Below are positions 45,181-54,853 of a DNA stretch of 64,000 nucleotides, piece by piece. Below the pieces are notes generated by a model. It was not told the origin of the DNA. It saw nothing but the letters and a program-made list of their open reading frames with translations, and made no database searches. The stretch lies in NCBI GenBank assembly GCA_003994795.1, contig AP018269.1, forward strand, positions 992,001-1,056,000, read 5' to 3'. This DNA comes from Cylindrospermum sp. NIES-4074 (GTDB lineage Bacteria > Cyanobacteriota > Cyanobacteriia > Cyanobacteriales > Nostocaceae). The first letter of the stretch is position 1. The number at the start of each line of letters is the position of its first letter. The position numbers were made by a program, and so were the translations under genes.

Positions 45181-45984
45181 TCATTTTTCTAAATGCAAAC
45201 TCCAGTAGGTTGGGTATATCTCTGATGTGAAGGTATTTACACCCTTAGAAAGATTACATCTACGGCATAATAGTTGGAAGTTACCAGGATCGTTTGTACC
45301 CCCAACAGCCAACGGTACAATATGATCATAATGAACCTCCTCCCCTGTCACTATAACGCCTGTCAAGTCTCTACTACACTGAATGCATCTTCCTTTATCT
45401 CGATAAAAAATGCCACGCTTTGCCCACCCGGGGAGAGTTTTTCTATATAAAACACCGTCTCGTTTCAGAATATCTGGATACTCAGATTTTTTTAAATACC
45501 GTATATATCCAGCTACTAATTGGTTAAATTTTTTGAGAAATTTTCGATTACTAAATAGCAATTGAAATGTCTCATGTGCTATTTGCTCAATTGGGATAAG
45601 TTCTCGTAATTGATTCACTAACTCCTGCATTTCATTTTCTTCGTAATTGTTGAAGTCGGATGCATCAATATTAATTTTTGGGAAACCATGATTGATTCCA
45701 TAACCTTCTAAAATGGTTTGGTATTCAACTGCTACAAGATCGAGCATATCTTTTCGATGGTGTTCAAATCCCCAAATTCTACGCTCTAAGTATCTATCTT
45801 TAATAAATTGATGTAGTAAAGTCCAGCGCAAAGGAGCTTTCAGTATAGCTTTTATTTCTGCTCTAGATGGCATAAAGTATTTTTCAAATGATTCTTTTTC
45901 TGGGTTCTCCTCAATATCTAAACGAATATCTTCAGCAACGCTATAAGCATCCCAAAACCTGATAGCTTCATAATCTATGCCCAA
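45181..45984 (-). CDS. HNH endonuclease family protein
   Basis: The 267-residue protein has a C-terminal HNH nuclease domain, with GRCIQCSRDLTG providing one Cys pair, EVHYDHIVPLAVGGTNDPGNFQLLC the catalytic HNH region, and CRRCNLSKG the second Cys pair. The N-terminal 185 residues are helical and unassigned, and may be a specificity domain. Such genes are common in accessory DNA as restriction-like or homing-like nucleases, and this one lies beside the antitoxin and caspase-like genes. Start is ATG at 45984. Confidence 0.85.
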   Translation of the reverse strand: MGIDYEAIRFWDAYSVAEDIRLDIEENPEKESFEKYFMPSRAEIKAILKAPLRWTLLHQFIKDRYLERRIWGFEHHRKDMLDLVAVEYQTILEGYGINHGFPKINIDASDFNNYEENEMQELVNQLRELIPIEQIAHETFQLLFSNRKFLKKFNQLVAGYIRYLKKSEYPDILKRDGVLYRKTLPGWAKRGIFYRDKGRCIQCSRDLTGVIVTGEEVHYDHIVPLAVGGTNDPGNFQLLCRRCNLSKGVNTFTSEIYPTYWSLHLEK

Positions 45985-46156
45985 TTTAAAATTCTCCTAA
46001 TTCGTAAATCTAAAATCGTAGTTTTTGAAATTTTTGTTACTCATATAGCCCCATTAATAATAAATTATAGGACAGCAGATAGTATATTGCATTAGTTGAG
46101 TTACACCTGCAATAAGGATCTGTAAATAAGCGATAATACTAGATACTTAAGTAAAT

Positions 46157-47761
46157 CTACCTTTTCAAAAACTTTTGGCGCATCTTGGAAACAAACATAT
46201 TCACTTCTGGTATTTTCATCCAAGAAGCAATAAGTGCAAATACACCAATTCCCACCAAGCCAGATATAGACAACTCAACTAGCAAAATCACCAAATTGGC
46301 TTTACCTAAAACCTGCTGACAACCCACTAAAGTACCATAACTTGCTACCCCAGCGACAACACTACCAGCAGTCAAACCTAAAATGGGCAAACTCCACTCT
46401 CTCCAAGGTAAACCGTTGAGTTTACGATTAAGTAAAAATAATAGCATCAACATCGAGCTACAATTTACCCCCACTGTAGCTAAAACCAAACCAGGTGCGC
46501 CAAAAGGTTCGACGAAAACCGCATCTAATATGATATTAAGGAAAATATTAAAAATACTAATTTTAAAAGGTGTTTGCCCATCACCTAAAGCATAAAACAC
46601 CCGCACCAAAACATCACGCCCTAAATAGGCAAACATACCAACACCATAAGCTACTAACAGAGAAGATACTAATTGTGTAGCTTCTTGTTTAAATGCACCC
46701 CGTTCATACACTACCTGCACAATGGGAACAGATAAAGCCACCATTAGCGCTCCTAACGGTAGCATGGTGACAGCAGTTAGCAGCAGTCCTTGACGAATGC
46801 GTAATTTTAATTCTTGCCAATTTTCGGGAGCGGCAAGTTTAGCAAACATTGGTAATAGAGGCAGCAATATAATATTAGAAATAATCCCCAAGGGAGTTTG
46901 TACTAATAGAGTGGCATAGCTAAAACCCGCAGCAGCACCAGCAATTGGACTAGCAAAATAGAGGTCAGTAGCGACATTAATGGGCATCATCCCCGAAGAA
47001 ATTGTCGCCGGAGTCATGATTTTAATTACTTCTTGGACAGCGGGAGATTTAAAATCAAACCGTAGGCGTAATGTGCCAAGTCCTAAACGCCACTGCACAA
47101 TTAGCTGCACTAACCATTGAAGAATTGCCCCGGCTAATGTTCCCCAAGCTAATACTATGCCGCCGGTAAAAGCATATTCTGGCTTAATAATGTCTTTGCC
47201 ATATTGCAGGGTCAAAATCCCAATGCCTGCAATCAAGGTAATACTGGATAATAAAGGGCTAAGAGAGAGCAACCAATATTGATTTGCGGCGTTGAGAGTA
47301 CCGAAACCAATCCCAATTAATCCGGCAAATAAAGCCATTGGTGCCATAATGCGGATTTGTTGAATGGCGATCGCTCTCGTTGTCGCTTCCAACCCATGAC
47401 CAACTATATCAACGATCGCCTCCGCACAGAAAATTTGAGCAAATGTCACCAGCAACAATAACCCACCCACCAAGGTTGTCACCGTTTCCACCAAGGGTGC
47501 AGCTTCTTCTTGTTTGCGCTTGGCTAAAACGCTAACGATCGCACTATGTAACGGCCCATTCACACCGCCTAGAAGGATCAACAGAAATCCTGGTATAATA
47601 TAAGCATAACTATAGGCAGTAGCGGCAGCACCTACACCAAAAGCAGCTGCGATCGCTTGTTGCCGTACTAAACCAAACACTTTACTAATTAACGTTGCTG
47701 CGGCAACAATGCCAGCAATGCTAGCGAAAGAACGAGAGGGTTTTTGGTCTTTTTGTGTCAC
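46157..47761 (-). CDS. murJ: Lipid II flippase MurJ
   Basis: The 534-residue protein has about 13-14 membrane helices and MurJ/MviN motifs: IAGIVAAATLISKVFGLVRQQAIAAAFG near the start, GGVNGPLHSAIVSVLAKRKQE, IRIMAPMALFAGLIG, ERGAFKQEATQLVSSLLVAYGVG, and DVLVRVFYALGDGQTPFKIS near the end. MurJ moves lipid-linked peptidoglycan precursor across the membrane. Some cyanobacterial members act with exopolysaccharide export, and an LCP gene follows soon downstream. Start is ATG/GTG at 47761. Confidence 0.93.
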   Translation of the reverse strand: MTQKDQKPSRSFASIAGIVAAATLISKVFGLVRQQAIAAAFGVGAAATAYSYAYIIPGFLLILLGGVNGPLHSAIVSVLAKRKQEEAAPLVETVTTLVGGLLLLVTFAQIFCAEAIVDIVGHGLEATTRAIAIQQIRIMAPMALFAGLIGIGFGTLNAANQYWLLSLSPLLSSITLIAGIGILTLQYGKDIIKPEYAFTGGIVLAWGTLAGAILQWLVQLIVQWRLGLGTLRLRFDFKSPAVQEVIKIMTPATISSGMMPINVATDLYFASPIAGAAAGFSYATLLVQTPLGIISNIILLPLLPMFAKLAAPENWQELKLRIRQGLLLTAVTMLPLGALMVALSVPIVQVVYERGAFKQEATQLVSSLLVAYGVGMFAYLGRDVLVRVFYALGDGQTPFKISIFNIFLNIILDAVFVEPFGAPGLVLATVGVNCSSMLMLLFLLNRKLNGLPWREWSLPILGLTAGSVVAGVASYGTLVGCQQVLGKANLVILLVELSISGLVGIGVFALIASWMKIPEVNMFVSKMRQKFLKR

Positions 47762-47797
47762 GAATCTTCAATTGTCTGTATGTCTGTTGTCTTTTGC

Positions 47798-48304
47798 CTA
47801 ACGACAACCTAAACTTTCTCTTGTAGAAATGCCTGTCACAGGATTTACGCCATCAGCTCTTTTGCATAATAGCGCCACTTGATAGCGGTCAATCAAAGCA
47901 TCTGTAAAATCAGCGCCAGTCACATCAGCATCAAAAAAGCGGCTACGTGTCAAAGTTGCTTCTGTGAAAATAGCATTCTTGAGGTTAGCACCATCCAAAG
48001 TCACCCGGTCAACCAAAGCACCCGCAAGGTTTGCGCCTTCGAGATTTGCTTTTAACAAAACGCCTTTAGTGAGAATTGCGTTAGTTAAATTAGCACCTTG
48101 GAAATTTGTCCCCCGCATTTCCGCCGCTACAAAAGTCACGCCTACTAAATCTGTGTGAGAAAAGTCACGATTTTCGAGACTGGCATTGTTGTAGTTAATT
48201 GTATTGATTTGAGCAAAAGCTGGTTGGGGATTGAGCATTACCCAAATAAATGCCAAAATCAAAATCAAAATTAAAGTAAAAAGCCGAAGTAAAATCTTTT
48301 TCAT
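47798..48304 (-). CDS. Exported pentapeptide repeat protein
   Basis: The 168-residue protein has an N-terminal hydrophobic export segment (about 4-28, ending near AFA). After this come pentapeptide repeats of the A(D/N)LxX type ([55 protein letters not shown]), about 16-18 in all, which form a right-handed beta helix. Many cyanobacterial members are periplasmic or lumenal with unknown function. It is encoded 37 nt upstream of murJ in the same direction, so co-expression is plausible. Start is ATG at 48304. Confidence 0.85.
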   Translation of the reverse strand: MKKILLRLFTLILILILAFIWVMLNPQPAFAQINTINYNNASLENRDFSHTDLVGVTFVAAEMRGTNFQGANLTNAILTKGVLLKANLEGANLAGALVDRVTLDGANLKNAIFTEATLTRSRFFDADVTGADFTDALIDRYQVALLCKRADGVNPVTGISTRESLGCR

Positions 48305-48510
48305 AAATTTGTTAATTATTCAGTGGTCAATAGCCTAATGATGTAAGCATTCAGCACTTCAGCGGTCAGCAGTCAGCTAAAACGACTTTTTAGACTGAGT
48401 TTAAGGGTTTTGCGTTGGGGAAACTTACACCAAACGTAATTAGTAATCCCTTTGTCAGAATGCTCATAAATTCTTGAAAATTGCTGATAGCTGATAGCTG
48501 ACGGCTGAAT

Positions 48511-48545
48511 GCTTACCTAATGACTAATGACCAGTGACTAATGAC
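48511..48545. repeat. Short heptamer repeat (STRR-type)
   Basis: Tandem copies based on TAATGAC/CAGTGAC run from 48511 to 48545, close to the end of the LCP gene. Upstream, 48480-48510 holds another degenerate set based on GCTGATA. No other feature is seen in the 240-nt gap. Confidence 0.65.
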
Positions 48546-50071
48546 TATTTCCAATCTTTCCCAATACGGATGGTCAGATCAGATTCAAATTCTCCGCTGG
48601 CCGCCACCTCAATTTGACCCAAGCCTAAAACTTGTTGAAGGTCAACTCCTGGTTGCCGATTCCCTTTCTCGACAAAAATCTGAGTTTGTCGTTGGGTATC
48701 TGGCCAATCGGGCACTGTGTAAATATTAGTAAAGCCTTTCTGTTTGAGATAGGCAATAACTTTTTCAGTTAACTGAGGTTGATTGGAAGCATTTTGAATA
48801 GCAATTTTGAGGCGAGAAACCGATCGCGTATCTGGAACAAGACCAGGTACATTCACCCCAACATAATCATTCAACAGGCTCTGTTGTCCAGCCATATTCA
48901 GCCAATAGCTATTGGGATCTTTGCTAAAACGGCTAAATGTACCAGGTAACACTGTCATTTGGAAATTATCCCGTTCCACGTTGACGGAAAAATTCGCCAA
49001 CGCCATCATTTCATCCATCTTCAGGTTGGTATCAAAATATTTTCGCATAATGCGAGTTAATTGAGGCAACCGGGGTAAGACAGTGGGACTATTGAGGCGT
49101 TGCAGTAAAGCCGTCATAAGTGCTTGCTGGCGCTGCACTCTTGGTAGATCCCCTAGACCTGATTCGCGGAATCTGGCAAAATGTTGTGCTTGTTCGCCAT
49201 TGAGAGTTTGCCACCCGCTGACCAAATTCATCGACAACTTACCAGCAGTGTCTTGATATGCCATCGATTTGGGGACGAAAACCTCGACCCCACCCAACTG
49301 ATCAACTAATTGCTGCAAACCGCTGGTGGAGATGCGAATATAGCGATCGATAGGGGCATTATTTAAAGTCCGGCTAACTACCCGTGCGGCTAACACTGGC
49401 CCACCTTGAGCATTGGCATCAGATACTTTAGTTAATCCTTTGTCTGGAATAGCCGTTACCGTATCTCTGGGAATTGACATCACCCGAATAGATTTGTCGC
49501 TGGGGTTGAGCCTCACCAGCAACATGGTATCACTTGTACCAGCAAAACTTTCTGGTGAGCCGTCAACAGTACCTTTGACTGGTTCAATACCCATAATTAA
49601 AATATTCATGGGTCTTGATAGCTGGTACTGGGAGAGTTTGCGCCATAAATCCCCAGGTAGTGGAATTTTTGCCTGATCTTTACCTGCAAACCCTAAATCT
49701 TCATCTGTTTGATCCAGATTGCTCCACAAGGGAGTCCACAGGGCTAAAGTTGACATCAGCAATCCGGATAAAATTATCCCTAAAACAGCTGTTAATGTCC
49801 ACAATAGCCATCGCGGCATGGTTAAACCCAAGCGCTCATAAAGCTCGTTGGGGATTGCACCCACTGTCTCGACGACTTTACGGTTCGTATAGGCTGGCTG
49901 TTTTGGTCTTTCCTCTGGCTCCGGAGTGGGTATTGGTTGAGGCGTTACCTGATTTTCCGCCCATTTTATCTGTTGCTGTCTCAGATCAATATCTGAGGCT
50001 GGTACTTGTTGAGATGTGAACTGATTTTCCGACCATTCGACTTGTTTAATCACAATTATCTCCCCACTCAA
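48545..50071 (-). CDS. LytR-CpsA-Psr (LCP) family glycopolymer transferase
   Basis: The 508-residue protein has a cytosolic N-terminus, one membrane helix (about 88-112) and an extracytoplasmic LCP domain with MNILIMGIEPV (about 155), DTMLLVRLNPSDKSIRVMSIPRDT (about 183-206), and a conserved-Arg segment, RFRESGLGDLPRVQRQQ. The C-terminal part (about 415-508) resembles the LytR_C domain. LCP enzymes transfer lipid-linked polymers to peptidoglycan, here probably cell-wall polysaccharide. It lies divergent from the nucleotide-sugar gene at 50169, consistent with an envelope role. Start is ATG at 50071. Confidence 0.92.
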   Translation of the reverse strand: MSGEIIVIKQVEWSENQFTSQQVPASDIDLRQQQIKWAENQVTPQPIPTPEPEERPKQPAYTNRKVVETVGAIPNELYERLGLTMPRWLLWTLTAVLGIILSGLLMSTLALWTPLWSNLDQTDEDLGFAGKDQAKIPLPGDLWRKLSQYQLSRPMNILIMGIEPVKGTVDGSPESFAGTSDTMLLVRLNPSDKSIRVMSIPRDTVTAIPDKGLTKVSDANAQGGPVLAARVVSRTLNNAPIDRYIRISTSGLQQLVDQLGGVEVFVPKSMAYQDTAGKLSMNLVSGWQTLNGEQAQHFARFRESGLGDLPRVQRQQALMTALLQRLNSPTVLPRLPQLTRIMRKYFDTNLKMDEMMALANFSVNVERDNFQMTVLPGTFSRFSKDPNSYWLNMAGQQSLLNDYVGVNVPGLVPDTRSVSRLKIAIQNASNQPQLTEKVIAYLKQKGFTNIYTVPDWPDTQRQTQIFVEKGNRQPGVDLQQVLGLGQIEVAASGEFESDLTIRIGKDWK

Positions 50072-50168
50072 CCACTCCCTAAAGGTATGTTAATGCCAGC
50101 TACTAATCTTGCTAGTGAAAGAGGTAGCTGTACACTTGTATTGTTCTTCAGTTGCGGTGTATGACAAC

Positions 50169-51233
50169 ATGAATAGTTCATTGTTCCCCGTTATCCTTGC
50201 TGGCGGTAAAGGTGAACGTTTTTGGCCCCTGAGTCGCCAAAACCGACCCAAGCAATTTTTAAGTCTCGATGGTAGCTCTAGAAGCCTACTACAAGCAACC
50301 GCTGATCGACTGACAGCAATCACCGGCGGTTGGGATAACCTGTGGGTTGTAACTTCTCGTCAAATAGCTGAAGGGGTACAACAACAACTACCTGAGCTGC
50401 TATCTCAAAACTTGCTAATCGAGTCAGAGGGTAGGGACACCGCCGCCGCTGTTGCTTGGACAAGTTTGGAAATTAAAAAGCGTTACGGAGAAGACGCTAT
50501 TATTGGCTTTTTCCCGGCTGACCACTGGATTGCAGATCAAGAGGCCTTTGCACAGACCTTAAGTGCTGCTACCCAGCTGGCGGCTAGCACAGCAGCGATC
50601 GTCACTTTGGGGATCAAGCCTACTTTTCCATCAACTGGTTACGGCTACATTGAACAAGGTGAAAAGATTGGTAGCTTTAATGAGTTGCCAGCTTATCACG
50701 TCAACCGCTTTACTGAAAAGCCCAACCGCGAAACAGCAGAAACTTTTTTATCTACGGGACGATTTAGCTGGAATAGTGGCATGTTCGTTTTTCGAGCTGG
50801 GGTTGTTCTTGATGAACTACATACCCATGCGCCAGAAATTATCGAACCGCTGGTACAACAGGGACCTGATATATATCCTGAGTTACCTAAAAAAAGTATA
50901 GACTATGCCCTAATGGAAAAGACCACCTTAGCATATGTCTTGCCAGTTGGATTTGGTTGGGATGATTTAGGAGATTGGAATGCGATCGAACGCTTACTCA
51001 AGAAAGAAGGGACTCCCAATGTGGAACTCGCTACCCATGTGGGGCTGGATACGCAGGGGGCAATTGTTTATGCCGAAAATCCAGAAGATGTGATTGTCAC
51101 CATTGGTTTAGAGGATGTGGTGATTGTGCGCGATCGCAATGCTACCCTGATTGTCAAAAAAGACCGCACCCAAGACATCAAGCAAATCCTCAAAACCCTC
51201 CAAAACGATCCCCGATTCACCGACCTACTGTAA
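50169..51233 (+). CDS. Mannose-1-phosphate guanylyltransferase
   Basis: From ATG 50169 the product has 354 residues; the frame extends upstream but the conserved start is MNSSLFPVILAGGKGERFWPLSRQNRPKQFL. Key motifs are the GTP-binding AGGKGxRFWPLS, LIESEGRDTAAAVAW, FFPADHWI, GYGYIEQG, ENRF-like VNRFTEKPNRETA and NSGMFVFRAG. It makes GDP-mannose, precursor of mannosylated and fucosylated polysaccharides. It is full length with no isomerase domain, unlike bifunctional ManC. Shared promoter region with the divergent LCP gene. Confidence 0.92.
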   Translation: MNSSLFPVILAGGKGERFWPLSRQNRPKQFLSLDGSSRSLLQATADRLTAITGGWDNLWVVTSRQIAEGVQQQLPELLSQNLLIESEGRDTAAAVAWTSLEIKKRYGEDAIIGFFPADHWIADQEAFAQTLSAATQLAASTAAIVTLGIKPTFPSTGYGYIEQGEKIGSFNELPAYHVNRFTEKPNRETAETFLSTGRFSWNSGMFVFRAGVVLDELHTHAPEIIEPLVQQGPDIYPELPKKSIDYALMEKTTLAYVLPVGFGWDDLGDWNAIERLLKKEGTPNVELATHVGLDTQGAIVYAENPEDVIVTIGLEDVVIVRDRNATLIVKKDRTQDIKQILKTLQNDPRFTDLL

Positions 51234-51302
51234 AAGTTAAAACCCTTGGTAGAGGCTCTAAAGTGTTATTTTCGATTATAACTTGACTGTCTACTGTTTT
51301 GT

Positions 51303-51596
51303 GTGACAGTTATGCCAATTAATAGCTTTGAGCCTTTCACCAAGACTATGGCAATTAATTCAATTATTGCCTATCAAAGATATATTTCTGGCTTAAAAGG
51401 ATTTTCTTGCCCCCATCGCTTGGTAAATGGTGGGGATTCTTGCTCAGATTACATCAAACGAATGCTGAGGGAGCAAAGCCTCACAGCAGCCATAAAATCA
51501 TCCAGACAAAGATTTCAAGATTGCGCCGCAGCAAGTAAAACCTTAACAACCACTCGCTGCCGTTTTTTTATTATTCCCTGTTGCCTACCCCTTTGA
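51303..51596 (+). CDS. yidD: Membrane protein insertion efficiency factor YidD
   Basis: The 97-residue protein has the YidD pattern IIAYQRYISGLKGFSCPHRLVNGGDSCSDYIKRMLREQSL with conserved Cys residues, then a second Cys pair near the end (CRFFIIPCCLP). YidD is a small membrane-associated factor that helps insertion of membrane proteins with YidC. The start is uncertain: GTG 51303, ATG 51312, or ATG 51348, the last just before the conserved core. Here it is not beside rpmH-rnpA-yidC, as is usual for cyanobacterial side copies. Confidence 0.82.
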   Translation: MTVMPINSFEPFTKTMAINSIIAYQRYISGLKGFSCPHRLVNGGDSCSDYIKRMLREQSLTAAIKSSRQRFQDCAAASKTLTTTRCRFFIIPCCLPL

Positions 51597-51627
51597 GCTA
51601 TCTGCACCTTTGCAGTTACTGACAACA

Positions 51628-53271
51628 ATGTTCCTTACCCAAACTGTTCCCCGTCAACGAGAAATCATCGAAGTAGTCCTCCGTAATGGCTGGGACTATA
51701 TGCGAAGGCTACTTACTGGTGGTAAAGCTGATGAACCCCAGTTACCCACACCTGCGGTGTTAAAAAACATCTTAGTGGATTTGGGGCCTGTTTATGTTAA
51801 ACTCGGTCAGTTACTTTCTACCCGTCCAGATTTACTGAACGCGGCTTACATTGAGGAACTGTCTACTCTGCAAGATGAAGTTCCACCAGTTCCTTGGTTA
51901 GAGGTAGAAGTTGTCATCCGCAAACAGCTAAAACGCCCTTTAGAAGAAACCTTCCGCACTGTTAATCATATCCCAGTGGCGGCGGGATCAATTGCCCAAA
52001 CCCATCGAGCCACCTTGGTAGACGGACGAGAAGTTGCTCTTAAGGTACAACGTCCGGGGATCGATGTGACGATCGCTCAAGATATTGCTTTAATTCAAGG
52101 AATTGCCGATTTAGTAGCGCGTACAGAGTTTGGGCATAACTACGATATTAAAGCGATCGCCGAAGAATTTACCAAAGCTTTAGAAGCTGAGTTAGATTTT
52201 ACCCGAGAAGCTGGTTTTACAGACCAACTGCGGCGCAATTTATCCCGTAGTCGGTGGTTTGATTCCACACAATTAGTAGTAGCGGAAATTGACTGGCATT
52301 TAACCACAGAAAAACTACTGGTGATGGAATGGTTAGATGGCGTACCAATCCTGACAGCGAATTTGAACGGTGACAACGGTAAAGACCCCGCCGCAGAACG
52401 CAATGCAATTACTACTTTGCTATTTCGGGCATTTTTTCAACAGTTATATATAGACGGCTTTTTCCATGCTGATCCCCATCCCGGCAATTTGTTTTATCTC
52501 ACAGATGGTCGCATTGCCCTGTTGGACTGTGGGATGGTGGGCAGACTTGATCCCCGCACCCAACAAATATTAACAGAAATGTTGTTGGCAATTATTGATT
52601 TAGATGCTCAAAGGTGCGCTCAGTTAACTTTGCAACTATCAGATTCGGCTCAACCAGTGATTTTAGCCAGGTTAGAAAATGATTATGACCGAATGCTGCG
52701 AAAGTATTACAACGCCAGCTTGACTGATATCAATTTTAGTCAGGTATTTTATGAAATTCTCCAAGTTGCCCGCAACAATAAGATTCGCTTACCTAGCAAT
52801 ATGGGTTTGTATGCCAAAACCCTAGCCAACTTAGAAGGGGTAGCGCGTACCTTTAATCCAGAGGTGAATTTGTTTGATGAAATCAAGCCATTAATCACAG
52901 ACTTGTTTCGCCGTCAGCTATTGGGCGATAATCCAGTGCGATCGCTTTTAAGAACAGCCCTAGACCTCAAAAGCCTCTCCCTGCAATCTCCCCGGCAAAT
53001 TGAACTATTATTAGACCGTGTAACCTCAGAAACCTTACAGTGGAATTTATCGCTCCAAGGTTTAGATGGTGTCCGCCGCACAATGGACGATGCCGCCAAC
53101 CGACTTTCCTTTAGCATTTTGGTGGGTTCCCTGATTATGGGTGCAGCCATAATTTCCACTAGAGCAACAACATCTCAATTATCTTTTTTAAGCAGCACCT
53201 TATTTGCCGCCGCCAGCTTATTAGGATTGTGGTTAATTATCAGTATTTTGCGCTCAGGGCGTCTAAGATAA
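51628..53271 (+). CDS. ABC1 (UbiB/AarF) family atypical kinase
   Basis: From ATG 51628 the product has 547 residues. The ABC1 features are present: the KxGQ motif in YVKLGQLLSTRPDLL, AAGSIAQTHRATLVDGREVALKVQRPG (the Ala-rich loop and kinase Lys), HADPHPGNLFYLTDGRIALLDCG with metal-binding Asp residues, and C-terminal membrane helices (about 495-545). ABC1 kinases support quinone metabolism, here plastoquinone or tocopherol. A TTG 18 nt upstream is an alternative start. Same strand as YidD, 31 nt apart. Confidence 0.9.
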   Translation: MFLTQTVPRQREIIEVVLRNGWDYMRRLLTGGKADEPQLPTPAVLKNILVDLGPVYVKLGQLLSTRPDLLNAAYIEELSTLQDEVPPVPWLEVEVVIRKQLKRPLEETFRTVNHIPVAAGSIAQTHRATLVDGREVALKVQRPGIDVTIAQDIALIQGIADLVARTEFGHNYDIKAIAEEFTKALEAELDFTREAGFTDQLRRNLSRSRWFDSTQLVVAEIDWHLTTEKLLVMEWLDGVPILTANLNGDNGKDPAAERNAITTLLFRAFFQQLYIDGFFHADPHPGNLFYLTDGRIALLDCGMVGRLDPRTQQILTEMLLAIIDLDAQRCAQLTLQLSDSAQPVILARLENDYDRMLRKYYNASLTDINFSQVFYEILQVARNNKIRLPSNMGLYAKTLANLEGVARTFNPEVNLFDEIKPLITDLFRRQLLGDNPVRSLLRTALDLKSLSLQSPRQIELLLDRVTSETLQWNLSLQGLDGVRRTMDDAANRLSFSILVGSLIMGAAIISTRATTSQLSFLSSTLFAAASLLGLWLIISILRSGRLR

Positions 53272-53412
53272 AACTTAGATTTATTAGCCAGGTTAACTAC
53301 CACAGAAAACCATAATTTTTATGTGTTGTAAAAATCAGTCCTTGAGCCATTAGAACTACAGATAAAACCTAATAATTTATCTATGTTCATCTGTAGTTTT
53401 AATCTCAAATAT

Positions 53413-54393
53413 ATGTCAATCATCATCGCAGAAAATTTAAGCAAATCTTATCCAGTTGCAGTCAAACAACCGGGCATTCAAGGTACAATCGCCCACTTTT
53501 TTCGTCGTACCTATCGTTCAATTAACGCAGTTGAAAATATTTCCTTTGAAATTGCCCCTGGTGAAGTAGTGGGATTTTTAGGGCCAAATGGTGCCGGTAA
53601 AACCACCACTCTCAAAATGCTCACAGGGCTAATTCATCCTTCCAGCGGAAAAATCAAAGTAGCTGGACATATTCCCTTTCGTCGCCAAGAGGCATTTTTG
53701 CAAAAAATCACCTTAGTGATGGGACAAAAACAGCAGTTAATTTGGGACTTACCAGCAATAGATTCTTTGAAAATTAACGCCGCAGTCTACAACATTTCCG
53801 ATAAAGAATTTCAGCGGCGCGTCAGTGAATTAACTGAGATGCTATTTTTAGAAGGCAAGCTTACCCAACCAGTACGGAAGTTGTCTTTAGGTGAGCGGAT
53901 AAAAGCGGAACTTTTAGCAGCACTGTTGCACCGTCCCCACATCTTGTTTTTGGATGAACCAACCCTTGGACTAGATATCAATGCTCAAGTAGCAGTGCGC
54001 GACTTTTTGCGGGAGTATAATCAGCGCTATCAAGCTACAGTATTGTTGACTAGTCACTACATGGCTGACATTACAGCTTTATGTCAAAGGGTGTTACTAA
54101 TTCACCAAGGGAAGTTGATGTATGACGGCAGCTTAGATGGACTCTTAGAACGCTTCGCACCCTACCGAGAAATTTACGTAGAGTTAGCCCAACCACTACC
54201 AACAGAAAAACTTATGTCCTATGGTGAAGTGCAACTTTTAGAAGGGCGAGCCGTGCGGTTTCTAGTCCAGCGAGATGCACTTACCCGCACCGTATCTCAA
54301 ATTTTAGCTGACTTAGAGGTGGTAGATTTAACAGTAACTGAACCACCTGTAGAGGAAGTTATTGGCAGGGTTTTTCAGGCTGGGTTTGTATAG
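53413..54393 (+). CDS. ABC-2 type transporter ATP-binding protein
   Basis: From ATG 53413 (MSIIIAENLSKSYPVAVKQP) the product has 326 residues. Motifs are complete: Walker A FLGPNGAGKTTTLKML, Q-loop GQKQQ, signature LSLGERIKAELLAALLHRP, Walker B ILFLDEPTLGLD and switch TSHYM. An extra C-terminal domain follows. It energises an ABC-2 exporter whose permease is probably the gene at 54854. The intervening 460 nt holds a repeat element. Confidence 0.92.
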   Translation: MSIIIAENLSKSYPVAVKQPGIQGTIAHFFRRTYRSINAVENISFEIAPGEVVGFLGPNGAGKTTTLKMLTGLIHPSSGKIKVAGHIPFRRQEAFLQKITLVMGQKQQLIWDLPAIDSLKINAAVYNISDKEFQRRVSELTEMLFLEGKLTQPVRKLSLGERIKAELLAALLHRPHILFLDEPTLGLDINAQVAVRDFLREYNQRYQATVLLTSHYMADITALCQRVLLIHQGKLMYDGSLDGLLERFAPYREIYVELAQPLPTEKLMSYGEVQLLEGRAVRFLVQRDALTRTVSQILADLEVVDLTVTEPPVEEVIGRVFQAGFV

Positions 54394-54853
54394 TCAGTGA
54401 TGAATAATAGAATAAATACTAAGAGCATGTTTGTAAAGTATCAAGTCGTATCGAGATCCCCCCTAGCCCCCCTTAAAAAGGGGGGGATTGGAGTCAAAGT
54501 CCCCCTTTTTAAGGGAAGCCACTGCGGTGGGCGGCTCCGCCGACTTGTAGCAAGTGGCGTGGATTTAGGGGGATCTAAATATTTTTGATACATCACGAAG
54601 TACTTTTAAAACATCCTCTAATGTAGATTGTAGGTTGGGTTGAGGAACGAAACCCAACACCGCTTCATTAAATTTTCAAAACTATTTAACCTTGATTCCT
54701 AGTCTGTTGAGCTACGAATTTATCTGTGTTCATCTGTGTTTATCTGTGGTTAATTACTTCTTACAGTACCTCACTGGGTCGAGAAACGCTATATTACTAT
54801 AAAGATAAATAAGGAAATGCAAATGGCTCTGGGAAACTTAAAAACTAAACTAT
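54394..54853. other. Intergenic region split by a repeat element
   Basis: About 460 nt lie between the ABC ATPase and permease genes. A 123-nt element with inverted ends is at 54454-54576. The rest includes a TTATCTGTG-rich segment similar to the ends of the 135-bp repeats elsewhere. No gene is supported; the small frame at 54397 is a chance opening across the repeat. Confidence 0.5.
54454..54576. repeat. MITE-like repeat with inverted ends
   Basis: AGATCCCCCCTAG at the left and TAGGGGGATCT at the right are near-complementary ends of a 123-nt element. Inside, an inverted pair CCCCCTTAAAAAGGGGG-like strengthens the hairpin. This resembles, from memory, repeats common in Nostoc genomes. It appears to have separated the two halves of an ABC transporter locus. 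Confidence 0.65.

Noticed and set aside
54397-54588. 63-codon frame after the ABC ATPase
   Set aside because: It lies across a MITE-like repeat and reads through its inverted ends.
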